Of a stretch of DNA of 64,000 nt, positions 22,194 to 35,829 are shown piece after piece. The number at the start of each line of letters is the position of its first letter. The first letter of the stretch is position 1. The stretch is from Glossina fuscipes (lineage: Eukaryota > Arthropoda > Insecta > Diptera > Glossinidae). Position numbers and translations under genes: made by a program. The stretch spans positions 1,249,263 through 1,313,262 of the forward strand of contig NW_023998471.1 in assembly GCF_014805625.2 (NCBI RefSeq), read 5' to 3'. Under the pieces are notes generated by a model. The model saw only the letters and a list, made by a program, of their open reading frames with translations. It was not told the origin of the DNA and ran no database searches.

Positions 22194-25100
22194 ATGGCCA
22201 ACACAGAGACTGAGGTAAATTATAAATAAAATTTAGTATTTTACGGAATGTTTAATTAATTAATTTGCAGTTATCTAAAATTGTAAGAGATTTACCAAAT
22301 CGGGCGATAAATGTTGCCATTGAGGACAGGCCAGCATTATTTAAAAAAACTATTGGACCGATGCTTATGGATCCCGCTGTCAATTCAGCAATTATAAGAG
22401 GAATATGTAAAACGATCGGAAGTACATTAACTAAATATAAAGATAGTGCTTCGCAGCAATTGGTTAGAGGATTAATAACAGATCTACTTAAAAGTCATCA
22501 TGACTCTGCCATTGAAAATCTGATGGCGGTCTTTAAAGTGCTAGCATGTAAAGAGTTACCGAATGCGCCGGCACAAAAGGGGTCTAAAGCGGCCATTATT
22601 GCTTTGGGCTGGAGCATATTGTTGAATAAACATGGCGATTTGAATTCTAATGTTTTTAAAACTGAATTGCCTCGTTTAATTGAATACCAAGCCCTATTGT
22701 ATCACATAGTTCTATTGGGTTCCAGTGCTCGTCTAATCGATATGGTCGATGGTGTGATGTTTGAAATTTTCGAAAGTCCTGTTTATTTTCCTCAATATTT
22801 AACTGTGCTAATCGATAAAGAGCCATCAGGCTATGTAATAGTCGCCCTAATGTTGTTGGTTAAGTTTAAGGAGCGTGTGCAAAACGAGTCCCTCCTCTGT
22901 GAATACAAGCCCAAGTTGATCGATCATTTCGTCAAAGGCATTATAACGGCTAAAATTAAACCAAGTAGTGATTACATTCCGGCGTGCAAGGTATTACTGA
23001 ATTCAATAACTAAGGACGAATTTGAGGAGAAATTCTTACCACCCATACAAAGAGCTATGCTGCGAAATCCTGAAATTATTTTACAGGCTGTGGCTTTAAT
23101 AATACACGAAATTAATTTAGATTTTAGTCCCTACGCTTTACAATTGGGTAAGATTTTACTGCAGAACTTATATTCAAAGGATGAAACAGCCCGTACTGAA
23201 TCCGTTGATTGCCTTCGGAAACTCTCATTAAAATGTACCAAACCTGATGTTATAGCAGAACTTTTGAAGAATATTTTCAGTATCTTAAATGGCTCCGAAG
23301 GAAAAATAACTGTTGCTGAATATCGTATGAATTTAATGCAAGTAAGTTGAAAAACATTAACATTTTCAAATATTTATTTCATGTAAATGTATATTCCTGA
23401 TCAGGGCGCTGGAAATCTTAGTTATAATGCGGTTCCTATTGCTCAAATGTCAAAGATTCTTTTCATAGCAACTGAACTATTTTCGAAAGCTTTACTAATT
23501 GAAATACACGAGAAGGTAATATGCCATACTTTGGAAATGTTTAGTCTCTGGTCTGTTAAGATGACGGGACAGTTGGACCAAAATATTACTGAAATATTCC
23601 AAAAGGGGATTCAGCTAAAAACGACAACACCAGCAGTGCGTTTGTCATATTTGCAATGGCTTTTAGCGGCTTTGCACAATGGCACCCTTAGCAAAGAGTC
23701 TAAACTAACTCCAATGCTGTCGACAATTTTCGATAAGGCCTTACAGAATCCCAGTCAAGTGGCGTTATTGTCAGAAGCCACTTGTGCGGCATGTATAATC
23801 TTGAAAACCGAGGGAACTGAAGCTGATGAAAAGTTAACAATTTTCTGGAATAATGTTTTAGATATGAGTAAATCAATTTTCTTTGCGGAACGCTTTGTGA
23901 TCACCGCCCCACCCGAAACGTTATGCTACGTTATTTTAATTGCCGAATGCTTACTACGAAATCATTTTAATAACCTTAGAGGTGATGCGTATGTTCTATT
24001 TCGGGCTATTGTACGTGGTATTACTTCAGTATCAGGCAAAGTTAGAAATTATGTGAATAATTTATTGCCAAAAATAACGCGCTGCACGGACGGTATTTCA
24101 TTTGTTAGAAAAATATTCATGGAACTTGAAAAATTCGCGAACAGCTATGACAAGGACGTAGAGAATACAGAGGAGAATGAGATATTCGCTAGCAATTTCA
24201 TCGAATCGATTCATACGTTATGCGATTTTGAAAAATTAGCAAGTGCTGATGGTCAAAATTTGGCTTTACAATCTTTGGTTGTGTGTCATCATCCTTTGTT
24301 GGTAAGCGGTGAGGATAATTTATGGGAAAACGTGGTACGTTTCCAATTCGATTTAGATCCCAAAGTGTTCATATCCCTTAATGCTAAGCAAATCACTGAA
24401 ATGATTATAACGAACTTTAAACCAATTAAAGCATATGAAAATGCGGTAGCCACTTTAATACGCTTAAGTCCGGATGTTATACTACCCTTATTAATTGGCA
24501 AGGTGACGACTGAATTGAAGAATCCCAATATGGTTAATGTAAGCGACGATGATTACTTCACTTATTTGACACCTGAAGGAGAATTGTACGATAAGAGCGT
24601 TATTCCTAATAATGAAGAATTGTATGTCACCACTGGGATAAAACGTGAAAATAAAGTTTACAGTTACAAAGAACAATTAGAAGAATTGCAATTGCGCCGC
24701 GAGATTGAGGAGAAACGTCGCAAAGAAGGACGTGCTAAACCACCGCAACTAACACCGAAACAACAGGAGGCAATAAGGAATCAAACGGAAAAGGAAAACC
24801 AGATTAAGAAACGACTGCAAGCTTTAAATGCGAAATTGATTTGCATCATTAAAATGATCAAGTCTGCTGGTGTTGGCAATGCAAAACAATTATCGTTGCA
24901 TTTTCCCGCAATTCTCGGTGCTATCCTCAGTGCCATGAAGTCTCCGCTATCGGCTAGTCTTCTGTCCGAGTTATATTTCGAATTGCGTCTAGCTTGCTTT
25001 GATGACTGTGATTTGGCTTTTAAAGTCGCTACCACCACTATACGTTTGCAAATGCCTCGATGCGATTTAAAGAGTGAATGGATTGAATCGGACATTAGCG

Positions 25101-28100
25101 AAGCTACAGAGAACACGTTGCATATGCTTTATAATAATGTGATTGTTGAGAAAAATACGTTATTGGCACCAACGTTTACTTACATATTTGAGTTTCTCAA
25201 ACGTGCATTGGTTGCAAAGAAGCTAGTGATCGATGAAGAACTTTTATTAATGGGTATAAAAATATTGGAAGAGCACGCTCAAATTAGAGGCGATTCTTTA
25301 ATAGGTGATATTAATGATTATAGACATCCGAAATATATGCCGCGTATGGAAATGTTTCAATTGCTACTTAGCTTTATAAATAATAATCAAGGACGCATAC
25401 AAACTCAGGCTGTTGTTACATTGCTTGAAGTGGCTCAATCCAGTTCAGGAGACGATTACTGTGCTATAGCAACGCGCGAAGAGTGCAGATTGTTTTTGAA
25501 CACGTTGGAAGCTTCTTTGGAGGCATCCCGAGATGTGGCATTGCGAGCTCTAAAGATAATGTGCCGCCCTTTAGTCGAACAAAGTTTATTAGACGAGGAA
25601 ATGTTGCGAATTATTACCCGACGTCTTTGGATTGCTCGGTTCGATGTTAGCAATGAAAATCAACATTTAGCAAATGAACTTTGGAAATCAGTTGATCTAG
25701 AGCAGCCGCAATTCGAAGATCTACTCTGCGATATTATCCATCCGGAATTAAACATTCAAAAAGCAACAGCAGCGTCTCTGGTACCACTTCTTTCGGAAGA
25801 TCCATCATTAGCAAAGCGAACATTGAAAAAACTATTAACAATATATAACGAGAAGTTAACTATGATACCACCCAAACTAGATCAATTCGATCGTGAAATT
25901 GAATCGGCCATTGATCAATGGCGACCACGGCGAGGTGTGGCTATTGCCATTGCTCAAATAGCACAATTCTTTTCATTGGAAGATGTTAACCACGTTATGC
26001 AATTTATGGTATCGACGGGTTTGGGGGACCGTGAGGAAATCGTCCATAAAGAAATGCTAGCTGCAGCTTTAACAATCGTAGACTTACATGGAAAGGAAGC
26101 TATAATTACCTTACTACCAGTTTTCGAAGAGTTTCTCGACAAGGCACCAAAATCGCAAAGTTTCGACAATATTAGACAAGCGGTTGTAATTTTAATGGGT
26201 TCTTTAGCTCGTCACTTGGAAAAGAATGATAAGCGTATTGAACCGATTGTCAAACGTCTGCTAGCGGCCTTGTCCACACCCTCTCAGCAAGTTCAAGAAG
26301 CGGTAGCCAATTGTTTGCCACACTTGATGCCTTCAGTGAAAGATGAAGCTCCCGCAATGATTAAGCGACTTCTGCAACAATTAGTTAAGTCAGATAAATA
26401 TGGGGAACGACGTGGTGCTGCGTACGGCATTGCCGGTATTGTAAAGGGTCTCGGCATACTTTCGCTTAAACAGTTCGACATTATGTCGAAATTAACGACC
26501 TACATACAAGAAAAGAAGAATTATAAATCTCGAGAAGGAGCCCTGTTCGCGTTTGAAGTGTTATGTACAACCTTAGGTCGTCTATTTGAACCTTATGTTG
26601 TTCATGTGCTTCCACACCTTTTGCAATGTTTCGGTGATTCATCACAATATGTTAGGCAAGCAGCTGACGAATGCTCGAAAGTAGTAATGGGCAAGCTATC
26701 GGCTCATGGTGTCAAATTAGTTTTACCATCTCTATTAGAAGCTCTTGACGAAGATTCATGGCGCACGAAAACTGCCTCCGTGGAACTGTTAGGTGCTATG
26801 GCTTTTTGTGCCCCAAAACAGTTATCGTCATGTCTGCCATCTATAGTTCCTAAACTCATTGAAGTGCTTGGTGATTCGCACACTAAAGTTCAAGAAGCGG
26901 GCGCAGATGCTCTTAAAGTTATAGGCTCGGTAATCAAAAATCCCGAAATTCAAGCCATCGTACCAGTTTTACTTAAAGCTCTGGAAGATCCTTCAAAGAA
27001 TACTTCGATATGTCTGCAAAGTTTATTGCAAACAAAATTTGTGCACTTCATAGATGCTCCCTCATTGGCTCTAATAATGCCCGTAGTTCAAAGAGCTTTC
27101 ATGGATCGTTCGACAGAGACACGTAAGATGGCAGCTCAGATTATAGGTAATATGTATTCCTTAACAGACCAAAAAGATTTGACACCGTACTTGCCCAATA
27201 TTATACCCGGTCTGAAAATGTCCCTTTTGGATCCTGTACCTGAAGTTAGAGCAGTTTCAGCTCGTGCTTTAGGTGCGATGGTACGTGGAATGGGTGAATC
27301 ATCTTTTGAAGACTTGCTTCCATGGCTAATGCAAACCCTTACCTCGGAATCTAGTAGTGTAGATCGCAGCGGTGCAGCTCAAGGTCTTTCTGAAGTAGTC
27401 GGCGGTTTGGGAGTAGAGAAATTACATAAGCTTATGCCGGAAATTATAGCTACAGCAGAGAGAAATGACATTGCTCCTCACGTCAAGGATGGTTACATAA
27501 TGATGTTCATTTATATGCCAGGTGCATTTCCTCAGGATTTCACTCCCTACATTGGGCAAATTATTAATCCTATCCTTAAAGCCCTAGCCGATGAAAATGA
27601 ATACGTGCGCGATACAGCCCTTAAGGCTGGTCAACGTATAGTAAATCTTTACGCAGAAACTGCTGTGACTTTGCTTTTACCTGAATTGGAACGTGGTTTA
27701 TTTGATGATAACTGGAGGATACGGTTTAGTTCAGTGCAATTGTTGGGTGATTTATTGTATCGCATATCGGGAGTTTCAGGCAAAATGACCACCGAGACTG
27801 CAAGTGAAGATGATAATTTCGGCACAGAACAGTCGCACACAGCCATTATACGCTTTTTAGGACATGAGCGCCGTAATAGAGTTTTATCAGGACTCTACAT
27901 GGGTCGCAGTGATGTTTCTTTAATGGTGCGCCAAGCTGCTTTGCACGTTTGGAAAGTTGTCGTAACTAATACTCCTCGTACATTAAGGGAAATTTTGCCC
28001 ACGTTATTTGGTTTACTTTTGGGATGTTTGGCTAGCACTAGTTACGACAAACGACAAGTGGCTGCTCGTACCTTAGGAGATCTGGTGCGGAAGCTAGGAG

Positions 28101-30247
28101 AACGTGTTCTGCCAGAGATTATACCCATCTTGGAGCGAGGCTTGAATTCAGAACAAGCCGATCAGCGACAGGGGGTATGTATTGGGTTGTCCGAGATCAT
28201 GGCCTCTACGTCTAAAGAGATGGTTCTTACATTTGTCAACAGTTTAGTTCCTACAGTTCGCAAAGCTCTCTCTGATCCTTTACCAGAGGTAAGAGAAGCT
28301 GCTGCGAAAACTTTTGAGTCCTTGCATTCAACAGTAGGCTCGAGGGCTCTGGACGATATACTACCATCAATGTTGGAAGGTCTCTCCGATCCAGATCCTG
28401 AGGTAGCGGAAAACACTTTGGATGGTTTACGACAAGTTATGTCTATTAAATCAAGAGTGGTTTTGCCATATTTAGTACCGCAATTGACAGCTCCTCCCGT
28501 AAATACTAAAGCCCTTTCCATACTAGTATCTGTAGCCGGGGAGGCACTGACCAAATATTTGCCTAAAATCCTTTGCGCTTTATTGCAAGCGCTTGCTGAA
28601 GCTCAAGGAACGCCCAATGAATCGCAGGAACTAGAATATTGCCAAACAGTGATATTGTCTGTAAGTGACGAAGTTGGAATACGTACCGTTATGGATACTT
28701 TGATGACTTACGCTAAATCTGATAATCTCATTACGCGCAAATCATCAGCTAGCTTATTATCCGCCTTCTGTATGCATACCCCTGGCGATTATTCTCAATA
28801 TGTTCCTCAATTGCTGCGCTGTTTGCTACGGTTAATGGCTGAACAAGACAGAGATATACTGCAGAGATCATGGGACGCATTAAACGCTGTTGTCAAGGGT
28901 CTTGATTCTGCCCAACAGATCGCCCATGTATCGGACGTACGACAAGCAGTGCGTTTTGCAGCTAGTGATTCAAAAGAAGCGGAATTACCGGGATTCTGCT
29001 TACCAAAAGGTATTACGCCGTTATTGCCTGTATTCCGTGAAGCCATTCTAAACGGCTTGCCTGAAGAAAAAGAAAATGCTGCTCAGGGCTTGGGAGAAAT
29101 AATTGCTTTGACGAGTGCACAATCCCTACAACCATCAGTTGTGCATATAACTGGCCCGCTTATACGGATATTAGGGGATCGTTTTAATGCTGGCGTAAAA
29201 GCGGCTGTGCTCGAAACACTGGCCATACTATTGCACAAAGTTGGAGTTATGTTAAAACAATTTTTGCCACAGCTCCAAACCACTTTCTTAAAGGCACTAC
29301 ACGATCAGAATCGCACCGTAAGAATGAAAGCAGGGCACGCGCTTTCAGAATTGGTAATTATTCACACACGCGCCGATCCCATTTTCAATGAAATACACAA
29401 CAGCGTTAAAAGCAGCGACGATTCGGCCATACGTGAGACAATGTTACAAGCTTTGCGGAGTGTAATTAGTCCAGCAGGTGATAAAATGACGGAACCGCTA
29501 AAAAAGCAAATCTACGTCACTTTGATAGGAATGCTGGGTCATTCGGAAGATGTTACACGTAGTGCCGTGGGTGGATGCTTAGGAGCACTATTGAAATACC
29601 TTTCCACTGATCAGGTTGATGATATACTGCGTCATCATATCCTAATCGATGACAATGACGACTCTTCCCTCAAACACGGTCGGACTGTGGTAATTTTTGT
29701 GGCTCTCAAAGAAAGTGCAACAACTATATTAAATACTGCGCATCATGATAGCATTTTAAAAGTTTTGATTACCAACATATCATCGGATAAAGTTCAGATT
29801 GCTGGCAATGGAATAAGAGGGGCCACTTATCTCATTGAATATTGGATGATAAATAAACTACTTCCAGCACAACCGATTGTCACCGCTTTTACTAGAGCTA
29901 TGAACCATAATAGCAATGACATAAAACAATTGGTAGCGAAGAGTTGCAATCATATGGCCAAGACGTTGGAGGCTAGTCAAATCTCACCTGAAATCATGAG
30001 GTATTTAATTCCGATGCTTGTGAATGGTACTAAGGAAAAGAACGGTTATGTTAAATCAAACTCAGAAATTGCATTAATCTCGATGTTACGCCTACGTGAT
30101 GATGAAACTACGTACAGCAAGGTTTGCGACATTCTAGATGCTGGAGCACGCGATTCGCTCAACGAAGTAGTCAGTAAAGTCTTACGCAAAGCAGCCATCC
30201 AGCCGGCAGGCAAAGATGAAGAACTTGACGACACATTGCTTATTTAG
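22194..30247 (+). CDS. Gcn1: GCN1, ribosome-binding activator of the kinase GCN2
   Basis: Three coding exons: 22194-22214 (MANTETE), 22271-23341 and 23405-30247. They total 7935 bases (2644 aa), close to human GCN1. GCN1 sits on collided or stalled ribosomes in the cytoplasm and lets GCN2 sense uncharged tRNA during amino-acid starvation. The protein is an array of HEAT repeats throughout. A charged coiled coil lies at about residues 784-845 (RREIEEKRRKEGRAKPP). The most conserved part, the eEF3-like region, lies near 1640-1730 (VRGMGESSFEDLLPWLMQTL). The C-terminal part contains the segment that binds the GCN2 RWD domain. There is no frameshift. The gene converges on Tim17. I assign exon 1 because its donor GAG|GTAAAT and phase fit the acceptor TTTGCAG before 22271. 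Confidence 0.96.
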
Positions 30248-30303
30248 TTTACATACATGACATATGCATTTCAAATTAGCATTCAAAAATTAATTACATA
30301 CAA

Positions 30304-30319
30304 AATAAACATGAATAAA
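30304..30319 (+). terminator. Poly(A) signals of Gcn1
   Basis: Two AATAAA hexamers (30304-30309 and 30314-30319) lie 57-67 bases after the stop, and an A-rich stretch follows at 30340. Confidence 0.65.
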
Positions 30320-30597
30320 ATTGCATCGCTCTTACATGTGTAAAAAAAAAAAAAACAAAAAAAATTCATAAAATAAATGTAAAATGTTTTTCTTTACTAG
30401 TTTAATGCTAAATAGTTTTTTATAGCGGATACGCAGACCAACCAGTTTTCGCATTCTTTGTTTATTCCAACCAATTTTATTTCAATGTACCGATATTTTG
30501 TTAGCTTACTAGAAATTTGGTTAAACTCATCTTATTTTAGTAGTATAATATATACAGATAATTTTTAATATATATTTATTTAAACTTAAATATGTTT

Positions 30598-32253
30598 TTA
30601 TTGATACTGGCCCTGATTTGAATGCGGTTGACCGAACCCAAACGGTTTCGATGGGTCTCCTAGTGCACTGGGATCTTCGGAAGGCGGTAACGGATTTCGG
30701 AATTGTTCGGCTGATAGTCTGGTGAAGAGTATACCAACACCTTCAATTAAAGCTAACAACACGCCGCCAATTATTGCACTACCCGCCATGGCAGGAACAC
30801 CTACGCATAAAGATAAAAATATTTAATAGTTGCATAAAAATTTCGAGTAAATTATGCAAACCATTTCTTGCTGCCAATATGCCGCCAGTTGCAAAACCGC
30901 TGATAATTGAATTCCACGGATCTTCCTTTTTTCGAAAGTGCACTAGTGTACAATCAATTGTGCTGAACATACCACCCCAGACGGCAAAATTACCAGCTAT
31001 TACGGGTGATCGAGTTTTTATTGCCGATAAGCTACCAAGCTAAAATTTTCAAAGTAATTAGTAGTAGCACAACAACGAAAGGATTTATTCGTTTTAACTT
31101 TTCTAATAAGAAAAACCGCTTATAACGAAGAAGTTGGTAATAAAAAAAAAGAACTATATCTACTCTACTATTGCTTTATATTCATTAATATAATATACTC
31201 AATCTAAGTTTGATTGCGATTCTAGAAGCAAATACACTGATTATAATCTTTTAGGTCTAACCTGTTTCAAGTAGAAATCCAAGTGTCCTAATATATTAAA
31301 TAGTGTTTTCAACAGTTTCTACCTTGGGTTAAATTCGAATACTTTTCCGCAGAATATCTATTAGCCTAGTGACTTTATGGCTCTCAAGAAACTATTGAAA
31401 TGTTTGTTGTATCTTCTTCTTTCTTTATAAGCATATAAAAATATGGCCATAGAGAAAGGCAAATTTTAGGGAAAAAAATTATTGGAAACTTTTATAGACA
31501 CCTACGACTTGATTCTCGGCTAAGCACTCCTCGGTCCTGATGCCAATGTTTCAAGCCGGGAACATTACGGCAAAAAGTGAGAGAACAACTTTTTCTTGGT
31601 AGACTTTTAAGTCGTGTATGCACTTACATAAATAAAATATTTTGGTTATCGAGTCAAGTTGCTTTCTTCCAAAACACAAGGATGCGCAAGGCAGCCTGGT
31701 GATGGCATGGAAAAATAGAGGGGCGCATGAAGAATGAAAAATTTCAACAATAAAATTGTCTTAATTAATAATAAAAAGAAACCGTCGAACACCGGCCACG
31801 GGGAAGTACTTTTGATAGTTTACTATAATTGGTTCTTTCTAGAGTTCAACAGTATTAGCAACGTTGATGAAAGATTCTAAGAGCTAGTTTTGCCAGTAGC
31901 TTGATTTAGATTTATCAAAAAAAACCTGTTGTAAATTCTTTCTAGAATGTTAACATGAGATGTAGAGGCAACAAATTTTAGAAAATATTCAATTATTTAA
32001 ACATGCACGTTTGAAGGAAGAATCTCTCTGCCGATACCAGTGCAGTAAAAATTTCTAAAAAATGTCATTAATTGATTATTGAAGTTCTCCTTAATAAACA
32101 CAAACTTACCAGTCTTCTATTCATTCCAGATGGAGCATTGCGAAATCCTTTTATCGCTTGAAATACACCCCCTCCAATGCATCCCATGGCAAAAGCTCCA
32201 CCGCAATCGTCAACAATTCTATAGGGACATGGTTCACGGGCATATTCTTCCAT
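30598..32253 (-). CDS. Tim17b: Tim17, core subunit of the mitochondrial TIM23 translocase
   Basis: Three coding exons: 32253-32110, 31039-30862 and 30800-30598. They total 525 bases (174 aa), the usual Tim17 length. It forms part of the inner-membrane channel that imports presequence proteins into the matrix. The N-terminus [19 protein letters not shown] and the glycine-rich membrane segments ([44 protein letters not shown]) are diagnostic, and the cysteines expected of the Tim17 disulfide pair are present. The C-terminal tail is hydrophilic. The second donor, AATG|GTTTGC, is not consensus but its phase fits. A TTTATT on the plus strand at 30575-30580 is its poly(A) signal. It converges on Gcn1 350 bases away. 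From memory both genes lie in proximal 3L heterochromatin in Drosophila melanogaster. Confidence 0.95.
31040..32109. other. Tim17 intron 1
   Basis: A 1070-base intron between consensus splice sites. No exon, repeat family or opposite-strand gene was recognised in it. Confidence 0.6.
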
Positions 32254-32804
32254 AACTCTTTCGGTTTCTGCCAAATGAAAGAAAAAAATCTTTAGAATAT
32301 TTCTATGGTGTGTGTGCGCCGCAACGTAATTACAGGATTTAAGCTTACATAATTGCGTTAAGCAATATGATAATAATGAGAATGGCATCTCCTTATTTAT
32401 ACACAAAATTGTTTTGTCCGAAAGAATATTTATAAAAATGAATAGCCTCCTTACCTGAATTGTCTATTTATGAAAAGCTAACAAAAATTCTAATTACTAC
32501 TATTCTCTGTTATATTATTCGCACATGTATATTTATAACAGAGTTACCCGGCTTACAAACTAAATCTCATTCTCTATTTTTAATGTTTACATTTATTTTC
32601 TACACTTGTAGATTTTTGAATCATTCGCCACTTGTAATATTATATCCCCATATTCCTATAAACTATTTCTTTTTAATGATATTGGCAATCTTATGCAATA
32701 TTTTACATTTTTGTATTTTTCTCATTTATTTTTGTAAAACAAAAAGTTAAGAAAGATATAAAACCAAAATTTAAGAAAAAACATAATAAATTGCTGCTGA
32801 AACT

Positions 32805-34381
32805 ATGGAAAAATTAAAAGGAAGAATTGATCAGAAAGATTTACGGAAACTGATGGCAGAGAGAAAATCAAATCTAAATAAATCAAATGCAGAGAAAATA
32901 AATTCACCACTTGCCAAATATCCTTTACAAATTAATTGTTGATAACAATTCTTCCATTGCAAGGACTTCACTGTTCCGCATATCATAATTGAATTTAGAT
33001 TTGAAATTTTGTTTGGGAATTAAGTGCATTGGTTATCAAAAAAGTTTTCATTAGAAAGATAAAATTTTGCGGTACATTCTTCTTTCTTCTTTGTTTGATG
33101 AAGGAGCCTAAATACGTTCTCCGCTAGCCATAAACGAATTTTGCACTTTGAGAACTACAATTGTATCCATCGACAAATATTAATATCTCCGGAGCAAGTA
33201 AAGAGCTGGAACATATCTGCAAAACGTGGCGATTGTGGTGCAACCTTCTTCATCGTTAGTAGCTTGATTGTTTTACTTTCAACTCTCCATGTTGCATTAA
33301 TTGCTTGCTCCTTTAAATATGAAGAATTATCTTGCAGGTCTTTATATTGTTGTAACAGCATTTCACAATTCAATATCGTCAATATCTGTCAGCTTCCAAT
33401 AGTATAATGGCTGTTTTTAGAGTTCTTTTCTTCGGTTGTCTTCAGAATGTATTCAGCAATATTGGGCGATTTTTCGATTTAATCATAAAATAACCACCTT
33501 ATCCATTTTTTATGTAGTAACTTTGATAATAGTGTAATGGAAGTGTGTAATGAGAGAATTACTAGTTCAAGCAAAGGCTTAAAAGCCACAGATTTCCGAT
33601 GTGATAGAATGTAAACTGCTTGCAATGAATGCAATTGTTGAATATTGATTTATCTTTTGTAGTTTTCTCGCATACAAACAATGGTTTTCGTAACTCTATT
33701 TATACATATGACTCAAAAGGTAATTTATCCTGCATCATTTGCAGGAGCAATATCAAGTCTTCAACTTTATGGAAAGTTCATATAAATTCCAAACTGCACA
33801 AACAAAACGTAGAAGAGGCAAAAATGTTGAAAACTCAAATTGTTAATACGGCCAAGGATATGACACAACAAAAGCTAATAAGACTAGAATCTTCAATATC
33901 AACACTACATACGAAACCACGCGGCTTAGAAAAGCCAAAAAAAGAGGTCATCCTGAAAACTAAAACAGAAAAGATATCAGAAAAAGCGACGATGTCGATT
34001 GAAGCTGCCAGCGAGAATGCGTTACCAGAATTATTTTTTGATGAGCCGGCAAATAAAAAAGATTTAAAAGATCCTCATGATGAAGAATGGGAACGTTTCC
34101 AACGTGAAATTAAAGAAGAAACAATTACATCGAACGTGATCATCGCAGGGGAACAAAATGAAGCTACTGTCGATAGACAGATAGAGGAAATTGATGAACA
34201 AATTCAACATTGGGCAAAAGTTTTAGATTTAGAAGAAAAAGTTGAAAAAATGAATAAGATTAATAAGGCTAAACAGGATTTGTCAAGTGTTAATAGTAGC
34301 TCAGGAGAAACAAGTTCCGAAGCAGAGGATGATGACACTTTGGATGAGTTGCTGAATTGGCGATGTAAAAGCTTTAAGTGA
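32805..34381 (+). CDS. ZNF830: ZNF830/CCDC16-type zinc-finger protein
   Basis: Two exons: 32805-32937 and 33663-34381, 852 bases (283 aa). Exon 1 carries KDLRKLMAER and SPLAKY; exon 2 carries LSCIICRSNIKSSTLWKVH and INSKLHKQ. Together these match the conserved start of ZNF830 (RLMKE, SPFAKY, then a C2H2 finger). The family works in the nucleus in pre-mRNA splicing complexes and genome stability. The rest is acidic and helical, with a predicted coiled coil near DLEEKVEKMNKINKAKQDL. The donor AATT|GTTGAT is weak, and this model puts about 20 extra residues between SPLAKY and the finger, so the junction is the least certain part. The gene is divergent from Tim17, 550 bases apart. A poly(A) signal lies at 34409-34414. 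Confidence 0.85.
33155..33506 (-). CDS. Candidate small coiled-coil protein nested antisense in ZNF830 intron 1
   Basis: Exon 1 codes only MDK (33506-33498, donor AAG|GTGGTT). Exon 2 is 33385-33155 (acceptor GCTGACAG). Phases match and give 79 aa. The exon 2 peptide (LLQQYKDLQDNSSYLKEQ, TIKLLTMKKVAPQSPRF) is helical, mixed in charge and unlike random AT-rich frames. Just upstream, in the same frame, another protein-like stretch (PNIAEYILKTTEEKNSKN) runs into an in-frame TGA followed by C; it would be intron in my model. I do not recognise the family. It may be a real small gene, an exon of a longer gene, or a decayed copy. Confidence 0.4.
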
Positions 34382-34970
34382 ATCCAGTGTAACTTTTGTT
34401 TTGCGCTTAATAAATTGTTGAATTCATCGTTTTTAGTAAATCTTTGTGTATATTGCTTGCGATGAACAGTAGAGATATATTCCATAGTAGTAGTAAATCT
34501 AGAAAGAACCATTGCAATTTCTTTGGTCTATAAATGACGTCATTTTCCGATGTTATTTGAAATTATATTTATACATAAGACAAGTAATAATAAAACGATA
34601 GCGGAATTTATAATATATATAATGATTATAAAATATAATATAATATATTCGCGCTTTAAATTTACCTAAATTCGAGGCGTAGCATATTCGCTACGATTTC
34701 TATTTTTATTCGAGGAACATGGACCTTATCTCAATTTAGTCTTTATTTCTTCCATTTAACATCTAAACTAAAGGCTGACGGACAAAGTAAACAGCTACTT
34801 AATAAGTATAGAAAATGCACTTTAAGTTCAAAATTTATTTATTTTTACGAAATGGTATGCTTTATTATTATTATAATTTTAGACTAATGAAATAAATTCT
34901 TAGACTAAAACGAAAGACATTGAGCACTAGCAACACAGGCTATCGGCTCTAATTTAAATAAATGTACATT
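34382..34970. other. Spacer between ZNF830 and the LINE cluster
   Basis: No exon was seen. A stretch near 34730-34780 (TTTAGTCTTTATTTCTTCC) resembles 47815-47860, downstream of the intact transporter gene. It may therefore be the displaced 3' flank of the transporter pseudogene. Confidence 0.35.
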
Positions 34971-35800
34971 ATATAATGAGCTTAGTAGTATTAATAAAGT
35001 AATATATAGAGTTGATATTCGATTCTGAAGCTGTTTTTAGAATGTCCAAAGGATTAATCGTTCCAAATGCAATACTTCTAGCCAAGGAAAAGTTAAGGCA
35101 CTCGCAGAGAATGTGGTAAGTTGGTAGTTGCAATTGTATGACCAATGCGAATTTTCGAAAATGTTTGGATCTTGGTTTTCTCAACATTTATTGGATATAA
35201 AGGTGGAGTTAATTGAGGGTTAATGGAAGAGTAGTGTCAATGATGGTATTGTAAATTTCCTTCTGCAATTTTCTCTTTAACTTTTCTTCCAATGTATCTT
35301 TGAAGATCCAACTTTTCCATGACATCATCCACAATTAGAGGAGCAGAAGCAGCATACTTTGCCGCTCGATCAGCCTGCTCATTTCCCAATAAACTGATGT
35401 GACTCGCTACCCATAACATTTTAATTTTTCCATCGGTTGTTGTAATTATATTCCTTAATTTGTTGATGGTGCTCCATCTCGAAGTCGAAGGATTCCGAAC
35501 AGCTGGTTATACATGTTCACGTCATCACCGAGAATAGATTTGTTTGAATTAGAAGCTTGGGGGCTATTTAGCTTTTAACTCATAAAGTTTATTTTCTAAA
35601 GTTGGGAGACCAATTACAATCATAATATTATTTATGGGCGTGGTCCGAAAAGCATAACAACTTGCTCTGACGGCTTGGTGATAGACCGGTTTAAGGATGT
35701 TGATATTAGATTTGCAGCTATTGCGATAAATTATCAAAGCATAATCAATCTTACTTAACACAATCATTTTGGTAAGATAAGCAATAGTGTTAATAAGCGC
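34971..35800 (-). mobile_element. I-like LINE, 3' half (RT thumb and RNase H)
   Basis: Minus-strand fragments, in order: the RT thumb region (SKIDYALIIYRNSCKSNI, then AVRASCYAFRTTPINNI), the end of RNase H (LLGNEQADRAAKYAASAP), and the C-terminal tail (YHILCECLNFSLARSIAFG). Frames change between fragments, so the copy is dead. The order continues from the 5' half at 39440-40600, with another LINE between them. Confidence 0.8.
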
Positions 35801-35829
35801 ATGGCTTTTCCAAGCAACATACTGTATGT

